Assembly (NCBI RefSeq): GCF_003574445.1
Contig: NZ_KZ984582.1
Span: forward strand, 1-38,828
DNA: 38,828 nucleotides
From: Streptomyces sp. YIM 130001
GTDB lineage: Bacteria > Actinomycetota > Actinomycetes > Streptomycetales > Streptomycetaceae
Reading direction: 5' to 3'
Translations under genes and position numbers: made by a program
The notes under the pieces: model-generated
Database searches by the model: none
What the model was told of the DNA's origin: nothing
The model's input: the letters and a program-made list of their open reading frames with translations, nothing else
Part shown: one piece after another, positions 7,611 to 15,398 of the stretch
Position numbering within the stretch: the stretch's first letter is position 1
Layout: every line of letters starts with the position of its first letter

Positions 7611-8642
7611 ATGGCGCTCACGCTTTATGTCGACACCACGCGCTGGCGAGCACACCACAAGCACGTGCTCGAGCAGTTCCCGGGGCTGGTCCCCGTCTGC
7701 AAGGGCAACGGCTACGGCTTCGGCCACGAGCGGCTCTCCGAGGAGGCGACCCGACTCGGCACCGACATGCTCGCCGTCGGCACGACGTACGAAGCCGCTC
7801 GGATCAAGGACTGGTTCGGCGGCGATCTGCTGGTCCTGACGCCGTTCAGGCGGGGCGAGGAGCCGGTGCCGCTGCCCGACCGGGTGATCCGATCCGTGTC
7901 GTCCGTCGAGGGCGTCCACGGACTCGTCGGGGCGCGTGTGGTCATCGAGGTGATGAGCTCGATGAAGCGGCACGGCGTCAGCGAGCAGGACCTGAGCAGC
8001 CTGCACGCCGCGATCGAGGACGTACGCCTCGAGGGCTTCGGTATCCATCTGCCGCTCGACCGCACCGACGGATCGGACGCGGTGGAAGAGGTCATCGGCT
8101 GGATGGACCGGCTGCGGACCGCACGTCTGCCGCTGCACACCATGTTCGTCAGCCATCTCTCCGCGTCCGAACTGGCAAGGCTGCAGCAGCAGTTCCCGCA
8201 GACCAAGTTCCGGGTCCGCATCGGCACCCGGCTCTGGCTCGGCGACCATGACGCGACGCAGTACCGCGGCTCCGTACTCGACGTCACGCCCGTGGTGAAG
8301 GGCGAACGCTTCGGCTACCGGCAGCAGAAGGCGGCCTCCGACGGCTTCCTGGTGGTCGTGGCCGGCGGCACCTCGCACGGAGTCGGCCTGGAAGCGCCCA
8401 AGGCGCTGCACGGTGTGATGCCGCGGGCGAAGGGGGTGGCGCGGGCCGGTCTCGCCACGGTGAACCGGAATCTGGCCCCGTTCGTCTGGGGCGACAAGCA
8501 GCGCTGGTTCGCCGAGCCCCCGCACATGCAGGTGTCGATCCTGTTCGTTCCCACCGACGCCGCCGAGCCGAAGGTCGGCGACGAGCTCGTGGCCCATCTG
8601 CGGCACACCACCACGCAGTTCGACCGCCTGGTCGACCACTGA
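7611..8642 (+). CDS. Alanine racemase-fold PLP-dependent protein
   Basis: A 343-residue fold-type III PLP protein. VPVCKGNGYGFGHERL near residues 28-43 matches the VKANAYGHG motif that carries the PLP lysine (here Lys31). FRVRIGTRLWLGD corresponds to the RPGIxLYG strand. The C-terminal half is divergent: where canonical Alr has SYGATY and the VGYADG motif, this protein has ERFGYRQQKAASDGFLVVVAGGTSHGVG. A catalytic tyrosine may be conserved as the Tyr of FGY, but this is uncertain. It is therefore unlikely to be the housekeeping alr. Its place directly behind femX suggests a role in bridge or envelope amino-acid chemistry, which is inference. ATG start; ribosome-binding site GAAAGG. Confidence 0.8.
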   Translation: MALTLYVDTTRWRAHHKHVLEQFPGLVPVCKGNGYGFGHERLSEEATRLGTDMLAVGTTYEAARIKDWFGGDLLVLTPFRRGEEPVPLPDRVIRSVSSVEGVHGLVGARVVIEVMSSMKRHGVSEQDLSSLHAAIEDVRLEGFGIHLPLDRTDGSDAVEEVIGWMDRLRTARLPLHTMFVSHLSASELARLQQQFPQTKFRVRIGTRLWLGDHDATQYRGSVLDVTPVVKGERFGYRQQKAASDGFLVVVAGGTSHGVGLEAPKALHGVMPRAKGVARAGLATVNRNLAPFVWGDKQRWFAEPPHMQVSILFVPTDAAEPKVGDELVAHLRHTTTQFDRLVDH

Positions 8643-8670
8643 CCGGACGGCCCGCACCGTCCTGAAGACC

Positions 8671-8712
8671 TGACGAGGCCCCCGCAGCGTGCCTGCTGCG
8701 GGGGCCTCGTCA
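8671..8712. terminator. Bidirectional terminator between racemase-like and GT87-like genes
   Basis: Perfect 18-base stem (8671-8688 with 8695-8712) and a 6-base loop, centred between two convergent genes and 20-30 bases from each stop. Confidence 0.9.
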
Positions 8713-8731
8713 CGTCACATCACGAAGAGAG

Positions 8732-10330
8732 TCATTCGTCGGAACGCGGCGTTCCGCTCGCATCGGTGTCGCGCATCTCGGCCCCGGGCGCATCGCCCCC
8801 GCCACCCGCCGGCTTCGTGCCCCAGTGCACCTGCGCCCCGCTCGCCCCGTCGCCCGAGGCATGCCGCGGTGGATGGGCCGCCCGCCCGAACACGAAGACG
8901 TCACGGGCCCCGTCGAGCACACCCCCTGACGGGTCGTCGGACCCGTCGCGGCGCACCACGTCCCGTTCCGGCATCAGGATGTCGCGCACGACGACGGCGC
9001 ACAGATAGAGCGTGCCGATCAGATGCGCCGCGACGGCCAGGTGATAGCCCTCCTGCGGCAGACCGTGGTGCTTGTCCCCGCTGGTCGTGTACGCGAGATA
9101 CATCCAGATCCCGAGGAAGTACATGACCTCGCAGGCCTGCCAGATCAGGAAGTCCCGCCATCGGGGCCGGGCCAGGACGGCGAGCGGTACCAGCCACAGG
9201 ACGTACTGCGGCGAGTAGACCTTGTTGGTCAGGATGAACGCCGCGACGACGAGCAGCGCCAGCTGCGCGAAGCGGGGTCGCCGCGGCGCGGTCAGCGTGA
9301 GAGCACCGATGCCGAGGCAGGCCACGAGCATCAGCGCGGTGGCGAGCGTATTGACCGACTCCGTACTGAGCGGACTGTCCGAACGCTGCTGCAGGATGAG
9401 CCAGATGGACCCGAAGTCCACGCCTCGTTCCTGGCTGAAGGTGTAGAACTTCCCCCATCCTTCAGGGGCCTTGATCATCACCGGCAGATTCACGACCAGC
9501 CACGCGCCGATCGTCCCCGCGGCCGCGACGGCGAAGTCCCGCCATTTCCCGGCCCGCCAGCACAGCACCAGGAGCGGCCCGAGCAGCAGCGCCGGATAGA
9601 GCTTGGCGGCGGTGGCCAGCCCGAGCAGGATCCCGAAGGCGAGCGCGCGCCCCCGCGACCACATGAGCATGGCCGCGGCAGTGAGCGCGATGGCGAGCAG
9701 GTCCCAGTTGATCGTGGCGGTGAGTGCGGCAGCGGGCGCGAGCGCGACCAGGAGACCGTCCCAGGGACGCAGCCGGTGGGTGCGGGCCACGCAGACGGCG
9801 ATGATCACAGCACAGATCATCAGCATCCCGGCGTTGACCATCCAGTAGACCTGCTCGCGGTACTGGAGCGAGTCACCGCCGTCCGTGGGAACTCCGGTGA
9901 TCCATGCGGCGACCTGCATGAACACCCCGGTCAGCACCGGGTATTCGAGGTACTCCATATCGCCGGGCAGCCGGTCGAAGTACGGCACGAGCCCGTCGGA
10001 GAAGCCTCGCCCCACGAAGAGATGCGGGATGTCCGAGTAGCACGCGTGGGTGTACTGGGCTCCCGCGCCCGAGAACCAGGCCCCGTCGTAGCAGGGCAGC
10101 TTCTGGACCATGCCCAGCGCGAACATGCCGATGGCGACGAGCACGATGACGCGCACCGGAGTCCACCACGAGCCCCCGAGCTTCGCCCACCGGCCGACCG
10201 GGCCGCCGAAGACCTCGCTGCCCGCCTCAGCCACCTCGTCCTGCCGGGTGGGACGGACGAGTTGCTCCTCGGTCTTCGACTGCGGCGAGTGCTGCGTGCT
10301 CGTGCTACTGCTCGGGCTCGTACTCGTCAT
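8732..10330 (-). CDS. GT87-like polyprenol-phosphate-sugar glycosyltransferase (integral membrane)
   Basis: A 532-residue polytopic membrane protein with about ten hydrophobic segments. A hydrophilic N-terminus of about 55 residues and an acidic/Gly-rich cytoplasmic tail flank the membrane part. FDRLPGDMEYLEYPVLTGVFMQ after the first long loop, and the later ATAAKLYPALLLGPLLVL and NKVYSPQYVLWLVPLAVL, resemble actinobacterial GT-C mannosyl/glucosyltransferases of the GT87 (DUF2029) family, which use lipid-linked sugar donors. I chose ATG 10330 over upstream in-frame starts because AGGA lies about 9 bases ahead. It follows the PBP gene in the same direction. Mycobacteria likewise keep a GT87-type gene (Rv0051) beside ponA1. 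The sugar and acceptor are unknown. Confidence 0.82.
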   Translation of the reverse strand: MTSTSPSSSTSTQHSPQSKTEEQLVRPTRQDEVAEAGSEVFGGPVGRWAKLGGSWWTPVRVIVLVAIGMFALGMVQKLPCYDGAWFSGAGAQYTHACYSDIPHLFVGRGFSDGLVPYFDRLPGDMEYLEYPVLTGVFMQVAAWITGVPTDGGDSLQYREQVYWMVNAGMLMICAVIIAVCVARTHRLRPWDGLLVALAPAAALTATINWDLLAIALTAAAMLMWSRGRALAFGILLGLATAAKLYPALLLGPLLVLCWRAGKWRDFAVAAAGTIGAWLVVNLPVMIKAPEGWGKFYTFSQERGVDFGSIWLILQQRSDSPLSTESVNTLATALMLVACLGIGALTLTAPRRPRFAQLALLVVAAFILTNKVYSPQYVLWLVPLAVLARPRWRDFLIWQACEVMYFLGIWMYLAYTTSGDKHHGLPQEGYHLAVAAHLIGTLYLCAVVVRDILMPERDVVRRDGSDDPSGGVLDGARDVFVFGRAAHPPRHASGDGASGAQVHWGTKPAGGGGDAPGAEMRDTDASGTPRSDE

Positions 10331-10367
10331 GGGGCACATCCTGCCGTACAAGACTGTGGAGACGGCG

Positions 10368-10399
10368 AGGGCCGCCGCACCGGTCGGTGCGGCGGCCCT
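10368..10399 (-). terminator. Hairpin between PBP and GT87-like genes
   Basis: Perfect 14-base GC-rich stem (10368-10381 with 10386-10399) and a 4-base loop, directly beside parS site 2. It may attenuate read-through from the PBP gene into the GT87-like gene. Confidence 0.7.
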
Positions 10400-10400
10400 T

Positions 10401-10414
10401 GTTTCACGTGAAAC
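10401..10414. promoter_or_regulatory. parS: parS site 2 (exact)
   Basis: Exact GTTTCACGTGAAAC in the gap between the PBP and GT87-like genes, one base from the hairpin at 10368-10399. Confidence 0.9.
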
Positions 10415-10449
10415 ATGACTCGGTCGGGGCAGGGTGCCCGAGCCGACGG

Positions 10450-13119
10450 TCAGTCAACTCCGCCGAGCCAGCCGCCGTTGTCGCCTCCGCCGTTGTCGCC
10501 TCCGCCGTTGGGAGGCTCGGGCGAATTGCTGGTGCCGCCGTCCTGGCCGCCGTCTTGACCACCGTCCTGGCCGCCGTCCTGACCACCGTCCTGGCCGCCG
10601 TTCTCATTGCACGTCGGGTCCCACGGTTTACAGCTCTCGGTCGGCGACGGAGGCGGTGACGACGGCGTGTTCGACGGCTCGTCCGGCTCCTCCGTCGGCT
10701 CCTCCGTCTCCTCGGTCTCCGTCGGAGTGGGAGTCGGGCTCGGGACGTCGCCGACGATCTCACCGATGGGGCCCGGCTCCGGGAACTCCTCGGGGTCGAC
10801 GCCCTTCATCGCGTCCGACATGTAGTCCTTCCAGACCTGTGCCGGAATGTCGCCACCGTGGATGGAGGGAACGCCGCCCGTCCCGTTCATGGAAAGGAGC
10901 TCGCCCTTCGCCGGATCGGTCCGGTAGAGCGTGACCGCGGTGGACAACTCGCGGGTGTAGCCGACGAACCACGCCGACTTGTTCTTGTCCGTCGTACCGG
11001 TCTTGCCGGCCACCGGGAAACCGATGTCGGCGACCTTCTTGCCCGTGCCGTTCTTGACCACGTTCTGAAGGGTCTTGGTGACCGTGTCGGCCACATCGGT
11101 GTCCATGGCCGCCTCGCGCTTGGGCTTGCTGAAGCCGGGCAGCTCCTCGCCGTCCTTGACGACCTTGGTCACGGAGAACGGCTCGTGGTGCGCGCCCGAG
11201 GCGGCGAAGGTGCCGTACGAGTCGGCCATCCGGATCGCACTCGGCGTCGAAGTACCGAGCGAGAACGAGGCGTTGTCCATGTTGCCCTTGTCGAAGCTGC
11301 TCTCCAGGATGCCGGTGCTCGCGGCGACCTCCTGGGTCTTCTTGAGGCCGACGTCAATGCCGAGCTGGACGAACGGGGTGTTGATGGACTGCTCCATCGC
11401 CTTGTCCAGAGTCACCGGACCCCAGGCCCGGTCGCTCTCGTTCTTCTGCCGGAACGGCTCACCGTCCGGGCCCTTGATCGGCTCGCCGTTCTGGTCCTTG
11501 ATGATGGCCTTGTCGTTGCCGTTGTACAGGCTCTTGATCGAGATCGGACGGCCGTCGCTCTTCACCGTGCCGTGCTCGAGCGCGGCGGCCAGGACGTACG
11601 GCTTCCAGGTCGAGCCGACCGGCACACCCCGAGTGTCGGCGTTGTTCGAGTAGTGGCCCTTGTCGTGGCCCGCGCCGCCGTAGAGCGCGACGATGGCGCC
11701 GGTCTTCGGGTCGACGGATGCGCCACCGAACTGCACGTTCTTGTCGGTCTTCGGGCGCGCCTTGTCGTCGAGGAAGTCCTTGCGCGTGGCCTTGACGGCC
11801 TTCTCCATCGCCTTGACCTTCTTCTCGTCGAAGGTCGTGTAGATCTTGTAGCCGCCCTTTTCGAGCTCCTCGGCGGGGATGTTCAGCTTGTTGGCGACGT
11901 AGTCCTTGGCAGTGCTGACCAGGTAACCGGTCTGGCCCGCCACCGTGGACTTCCTGTTCGTCGGCTTCGGGAAGCCCTTGACCTTCGCACGCTCGGTCTC
12001 GGTCATCGACCCGGTTTCGACCTGGCGGTCGAGGATCCACTCGTAGCGCTTCGTGGCACGCGCCGTGTTGGCCTCGGCACTCGCGTTCGCGCCGAGACCG
12101 CCGTCGGGGCTGAAGAGGTTCGGACCCTTGAGCATGGCGGCGAGGAACACACTCTGCTCGGTGGACAGCTGCACCGCGTCCACGTCGAAGTACGCGCGCG
12201 CCGCCGCCTGAAGACCGTAGGCGTTGCGTCCGTAGTAAGCGGAGTTCAGATAGCCGGCCAGGATTTCTTCCTTGTCGACCTTCGCGCCCACCTTTATGGA
12301 GATGAACAGCTCTCTGGCCTTACGGGACAGGGTCTGGTCCTGCTTCAGGTACATGTTCTTCACGTACTGCTGGGTGATCGTCGAGCCGCCCTGGGTCTCC
12401 GAGCCCTTCGCCATGTTGACCACGGCGCGGGCGATACCCATCGGGTCGACGCCCTTGTCCTCGTAGAACGAGGCGTTCTCCGCGGCGATCACCGCGTTCT
12501 GCATGGACTTGGGGATCTGGTCGAACTCGATGTTCTGCCGGTTGGCCTCGCCGCCGGTCGATGCCATCTGGCTGCCGTCGTCCCAGTAGAAGACGTTGTT
12601 CTCGGCCTGGGCCGCCTTGTTCGGGTCGGGGATTTCCACCATCGCGTAGGCGATGCCCGCAATACCCACCAGGACGCCGATGAACGCAACGACGCTGCCC
12701 AGAACCTGCTTCCAGGACGGAACCAGCTTGCGCCAGCCGTGCTTGTTCGACCGGGGATAGTCGATGAACCGCTTCTTCGGGGGCTCCTGGCCCCGCCCGC
12801 GGCCACGTCCGGGCCCACCGCCGGGCCCGCCGGTACCGCGGCGGCCACCGCCGCCGTGGCCCGCCCCGCCGGCACCCTCCGCGCCGCGGCGCCTGCCGCC
12901 ACCGGTGGAGCCGACACTGCGCTGCGCGGCCCGACGGGCTTCCGCCCGGCCGCCGTAGGGACGGTCCTCGTCCCCGGAAGGTCCATAAGAACCTGAGGGT
13001 GATCCGGTGGCGCCTCGCGGGGCGGCTCGGCGTCCGGAAGAAGTTCCGGGGACGCCGCGCCTTGCCGCGGCACGTCCGCCGCCCTGGGGCTGCGGCGGTT
13101 TGCGACGGTGCTCGCTCAT
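10450..13119 (-). CDS. Bifunctional penicillin-binding protein (GT51 transglycosylase + transpeptidase, PonA type)
   Basis: Class A PBP that polymerises and cross-links peptidoglycan outside the membrane; 889 residues from an ATG behind CGAGGAG. A basic Gly/Arg-rich cytoplasmic tail of about 135 residues precedes one membrane segment (about 140-160). The glycosyltransferase domain has AAENASFYEDKGVD (catalytic Glu near 214), GGSTITQQ (244-251) and ILAGYLNSAYYG. The transpeptidase domain has STWK (Ser near 503), SIN (578-580) and KTGTT (706). The C-terminus is Pro/Thr/Glu-rich, then has five GGQD repeats and GGGDN repeats, a likely wall-spanning tail. Mycobacterial ponA1 holds the same position near rpsF. 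Confidence 0.95.
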   Translation of the reverse strand: MSEHRRKPPQPQGGGRAAARRGVPGTSSGRRAAPRGATGSPSGSYGPSGDEDRPYGGRAEARRAAQRSVGSTGGGRRRGAEGAGGAGHGGGGRRGTGGPGGGPGRGRGRGQEPPKKRFIDYPRSNKHGWRKLVPSWKQVLGSVVAFIGVLVGIAGIAYAMVEIPDPNKAAQAENNVFYWDDGSQMASTGGEANRQNIEFDQIPKSMQNAVIAAENASFYEDKGVDPMGIARAVVNMAKGSETQGGSTITQQYVKNMYLKQDQTLSRKARELFISIKVGAKVDKEEILAGYLNSAYYGRNAYGLQAAARAYFDVDAVQLSTEQSVFLAAMLKGPNLFSPDGGLGANASAEANTARATKRYEWILDRQVETGSMTETERAKVKGFPKPTNRKSTVAGQTGYLVSTAKDYVANKLNIPAEELEKGGYKIYTTFDEKKVKAMEKAVKATRKDFLDDKARPKTDKNVQFGGASVDPKTGAIVALYGGAGHDKGHYSNNADTRGVPVGSTWKPYVLAAALEHGTVKSDGRPISIKSLYNGNDKAIIKDQNGEPIKGPDGEPFRQKNESDRAWGPVTLDKAMEQSINTPFVQLGIDVGLKKTQEVAASTGILESSFDKGNMDNASFSLGTSTPSAIRMADSYGTFAASGAHHEPFSVTKVVKDGEELPGFSKPKREAAMDTDVADTVTKTLQNVVKNGTGKKVADIGFPVAGKTGTTDKNKSAWFVGYTRELSTAVTLYRTDPAKGELLSMNGTGGVPSIHGGDIPAQVWKDYMSDAMKGVDPEEFPEPGPIGEIVGDVPSPTPTPTETEETEEPTEEPDEPSNTPSSPPPSPTESCKPWDPTCNENGGQDGGQDGGQDGGQDGGQDGGTSNSPEPPNGGGDNGGGDNGGWLGGVD
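10540..10599 (-). repeat. Five 12-bp repeats encoding GGQD
   Basis: Five consecutive GGQD units (12 bases each) near the C-terminus of the PBP, followed by two GGGDN units. Such arrays vary in copy number by slippage. Confidence 0.85.
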
Positions 13120-13126
13120 CGAACGA

Positions 13127-13288
13127 CTACTCCTCGGGCAGGCGCGCCATATGCGCCTGGAAGCGGCAGGTGTATTCCGGTCCCCCCGATGTACGGACGC
13201 GCCCCTGTTGCGGCTCGATCCGCACAGCACCCGGTACATCCAAAACGCAGACGCCGCGCGGCGTCACGTGGTTCCCGGTGGTCTGCAT
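13127..13288 (-). CDS. Possible 53-residue protein upstream of the PBP gene
   Basis: ATG-to-TAG frame whose stop overlaps the ribosome-binding site of the PBP gene (GAGGAGTAG, then ATG seven bases on), a layout typical of translational coupling. The peptide begins MQTTGNHVTPRGVCVLDVPG and ends EYTCRFQAHMARLPEE, with two cysteines and no membrane segment. About 80% of third positions are G or C, a little below its neighbours but above chance. No clear ribosome-binding site precedes the ATG, so translation could be leaderless or start elsewhere. I recognise no family. It could also be untranslated leader. Confidence 0.4.
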   Translation of the reverse strand: MQTTGNHVTPRGVCVLDVPGAVRIEPQQGRVRTSGGPEYTCRFQAHMARLPEE

Positions 13289-13428
13289 GGGCACAGACTA
13301 CGCACCGTCAAAACCCATCTATCCCTGAAGTTCACCCCAAATCAGGCACTTTGCCGCCTGTGAATCGGTGATGTGACGCCGTTCACCGTGACCCCTCTTG
13401 CCGCATCCGGACCGCCGTTCTATCGTCG

Positions 13429-13451
13429 TGATGTATCGAGTCGATACATCA
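13429..13451. promoter_or_regulatory. Probable PadR operator
   Basis: Perfect inverted repeat TGATGTATCGA (13429-13439), one base, then TCGATACATCA (13441-13451), about 50 bases ahead of the PadR start. PadR regulators commonly bind ATGT/ACAT dyads in their own promoter. Here the ATGT and ACAT are 11 bases apart, a little wider than the usual 8-10. Confidence 0.65.
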
Positions 13452-13500
13452 GCTCGACATAAAGAGCTCGGTCGGACCGGAATTCAAGGAGGTGACGCGG

Positions 13501-14190
13501 ATGAGCAGACGCTCCGGAATCCTCGAGTTCGCCATCCTCGGCCTGCTCCGCGAATCCCCGATGCACGGCTACGAGCTGCGGAAACGACTCAATACCTCGC
13601 TGGGAGTCTTTCGGGCCTTCAGCTACGGATCGCTGTACCCCTGCCTCAAGACGCTGGTCGCCAACGGCTGGTTGATCGAGGAATCGGGGGGCGCAGCAGA
13701 GGATCCCCTCGCCGCACCACTCACCGGCCGTCGCGCCAAGATCGTCTACAGGCTGACGGCCGAGGGCAAGGAGCACTTCGAGGAACTCCTCTCCCAGACC
13801 GGGCCCGACGCGTACGAGGACGAGACCTTCGCCGCTCGCTTCGCCTTCTTCGGACAGACGTCGCGAGACGTACGTATGCGGGTTCTTGAAGGACGCCGGA
13901 GCCGGCTCGAGGAGCGCCTGGAGAAGATGCGTTCCTCCCTGGCCCGGACCCGGGAGCGTCTGGACGACTACACACTCGAGCTGCAGCGGCACGGTATGGA
14001 GTCCGTGGAGCGCGAAGTGCGCTGGCTGAACGAGCTCATCGAGAGCGAGCGCTCGGGACGGGATCGGCAGCGATCCTCGTCCACCTCCTCGGAGGACGCC
14101 GCTCAGCAGGACACATCTGGAGAGACGGGCGGCCTGCCCCGGCACCGGGACAGCACCCGGCCGGATCCGTCCGACGACACCGCCACGTGA
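13501..14190 (+). CDS. PadR family transcriptional regulator
   Basis: 229-residue DNA-binding protein. The winged helix-turn-helix (residues about 1-85) shows ILEFAILGLLRESPMHGYELRKRL and FSYGSLYPCLKTLVANGWL, diagnostic of PadR; a helical C-terminal domain (about 100-185) follows and then a disordered Ser/Asp-rich tail. ATG 13501 is chosen because AAGGAGG sits 8 bases ahead. A perfect dyad lies in its promoter, which suggests autorepression. Inositol-phosphate synthase starts 47 bases downstream, a pairing also seen in mycobacteria (Rv0047c/ino1), so control of inositol synthesis is likely, though this is inferred. Confidence 0.93.
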   Translation: MSRRSGILEFAILGLLRESPMHGYELRKRLNTSLGVFRAFSYGSLYPCLKTLVANGWLIEESGGAAEDPLAAPLTGRRAKIVYRLTAEGKEHFEELLSQTGPDAYEDETFAARFAFFGQTSRDVRMRVLEGRRSRLEERLEKMRSSLARTRERLDDYTLELQRHGMESVEREVRWLNELIESERSGRDRQRSSSTSSEDAAQQDTSGETGGLPRHRDSTRPDPSDDTAT

Positions 14191-14237
14191 GGCCCGCATC
14201 GCTGGGCCTCACCAAGAACACACAGGGAGCAACCGGA

Positions 14238-15320
14238 ATGGGTTCGGTTCGCGTAGCCATCGTCGGCGTGGGCAACTGCGCCGCCTCGCTGGTCCAGGGC
14301 GTCGAGTACTACAAGGACGCTGACCCGGACAGCAAGGTCCCGGGTCTGATGCACGTGCAGTTCGGCGACTACCACGTGCGGGACGTCGAGTTCGTGGCCG
14401 CCTTCGACGTGGACGCGAAGAAGGTCGGTCTCGACCTCGCGGACGCCATCGGCGCCAGTGAGAACAACACCATCAAGATCTGCGACGTCCCCAACAGCGG
14501 CGTCCAGGTCCAGCGCGGTCACACCCTCGACGGTCTCGGCAAGTACTACCGCCAGACCATCGAAGAGTCCGCCGACGAGCCGGCCGACATCGTCCAGGAG
14601 CTCAAGGACAAGCAGGTCGACGTCCTCGTCTGCTACCTGCCCGTCGGTTCCGAGGACGCGGCGAAGTACTACGCCCAGTGCGCCATCGACGCCAAGGTCG
14701 CCTTCGTCAACGCTCTGCCGGTCTTCATCGCCGGCACCAAGGAGTGGGCCGACAAGTTCACCGAGGCGGGTGTCCCGATCGTCGGTGACGACATCAAGTC
14801 GCAGGTCGGCGCGACCATCACGCACCGTGTGATGGCCAAGCTGTTCGAGGACCGCGGCGTCCGTCTCGAGCGCACCATGCAGCTCAACGTCGGCGGCAAC
14901 ATGGACTTCAAGAACATGCTGGAGCGCGACCGGCTCGAGTCCAAGAAGATCTCGAAGACCCAGTCCGTCACCTCCCAGATCCGCGACCGCGACCTGGGCG
15001 ACGACAACGTCCACATCGGCCCGTCCGACTACGTGGCCTGGCTCGACGACCGCAAGTGGGCGTACGTCCGCCTCGAGGGCCGCGCCTTCGGTGACGTCCC
15101 GCTGAACCTGGAGTACAAGCTCGAGGTCTGGGACTCCCCGAACTCGGCGGGCGTCATCATCGACGCACTGCGCGCCGCGAAGATCGCCAAGGACCGCGGT
15201 GTCGGCGGCCCGATCCTCTCGGCGTCCTCGTACTTCATGAAGTCCCCGCCGGTGCAGTACTTCGACGAAGAGGCCTACGCCAACGTCGAGAAGTTCATCC
15301 AGGGCGAGGTCGAGCGCTGA
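14238..15320 (+). CDS. ino1: Inositol-1-phosphate synthase
   Basis: Converts glucose-6-phosphate to inositol-1-phosphate using NAD, the first step toward phosphatidylinositol and mycothiol. The 360-residue protein is the short actinobacterial/archaeal form. It has the NAD-binding VRVAIVGVGNCAASLVQG at the N-terminus, VDVLVCYLPVGSEDAAKYYA, GDDIKSQVGATITHR, and QLNVGGNMDFKNML followed by the lysine-rich KKISKT active-site region. ATG 14238 follows GGGAGC; a 17-codon upstream extension that overlaps padR is less likely. It lies directly behind the PadR gene and ends 24 bases before a hairpin. Confidence 0.96.
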   Translation: MGSVRVAIVGVGNCAASLVQGVEYYKDADPDSKVPGLMHVQFGDYHVRDVEFVAAFDVDAKKVGLDLADAIGASENNTIKICDVPNSGVQVQRGHTLDGLGKYYRQTIEESADEPADIVQELKDKQVDVLVCYLPVGSEDAAKYYAQCAIDAKVAFVNALPVFIAGTKEWADKFTEAGVPIVGDDIKSQVGATITHRVMAKLFEDRGVRLERTMQLNVGGNMDFKNMLERDRLESKKISKTQSVTSQIRDRDLGDDNVHIGPSDYVAWLDDRKWAYVRLEGRAFGDVPLNLEYKLEVWDSPNSAGVIIDALRAAKIAKDRGVGGPILSASSYFMKSPPVQYFDEEAYANVEKFIQGEVER

Positions 15321-15343
15321 CGCGCCTGTTCCACCAGCCTTTT

Positions 15344-15376
15344 CGGGGCCCCTGGACAATGCGTCCGGGGGCCCCG
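15344..15376 (+). terminator. Terminator after ino1
   Basis: 14-base stem with one G-T pair (15344-15357 with 15363-15376) and a 5-base loop, just beyond the ino1 stop. Confidence 0.8.
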
Positions 15377-15398
15377 CGCGTATGTGAGGCTTTGCCCC

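Noticed and set aside
10858..12996. 712-codon frame opposite the PBP gene
   Set aside because: Antisense shadow of a gene with clear GT51 and transpeptidase motifs; no family resemblance of its own.
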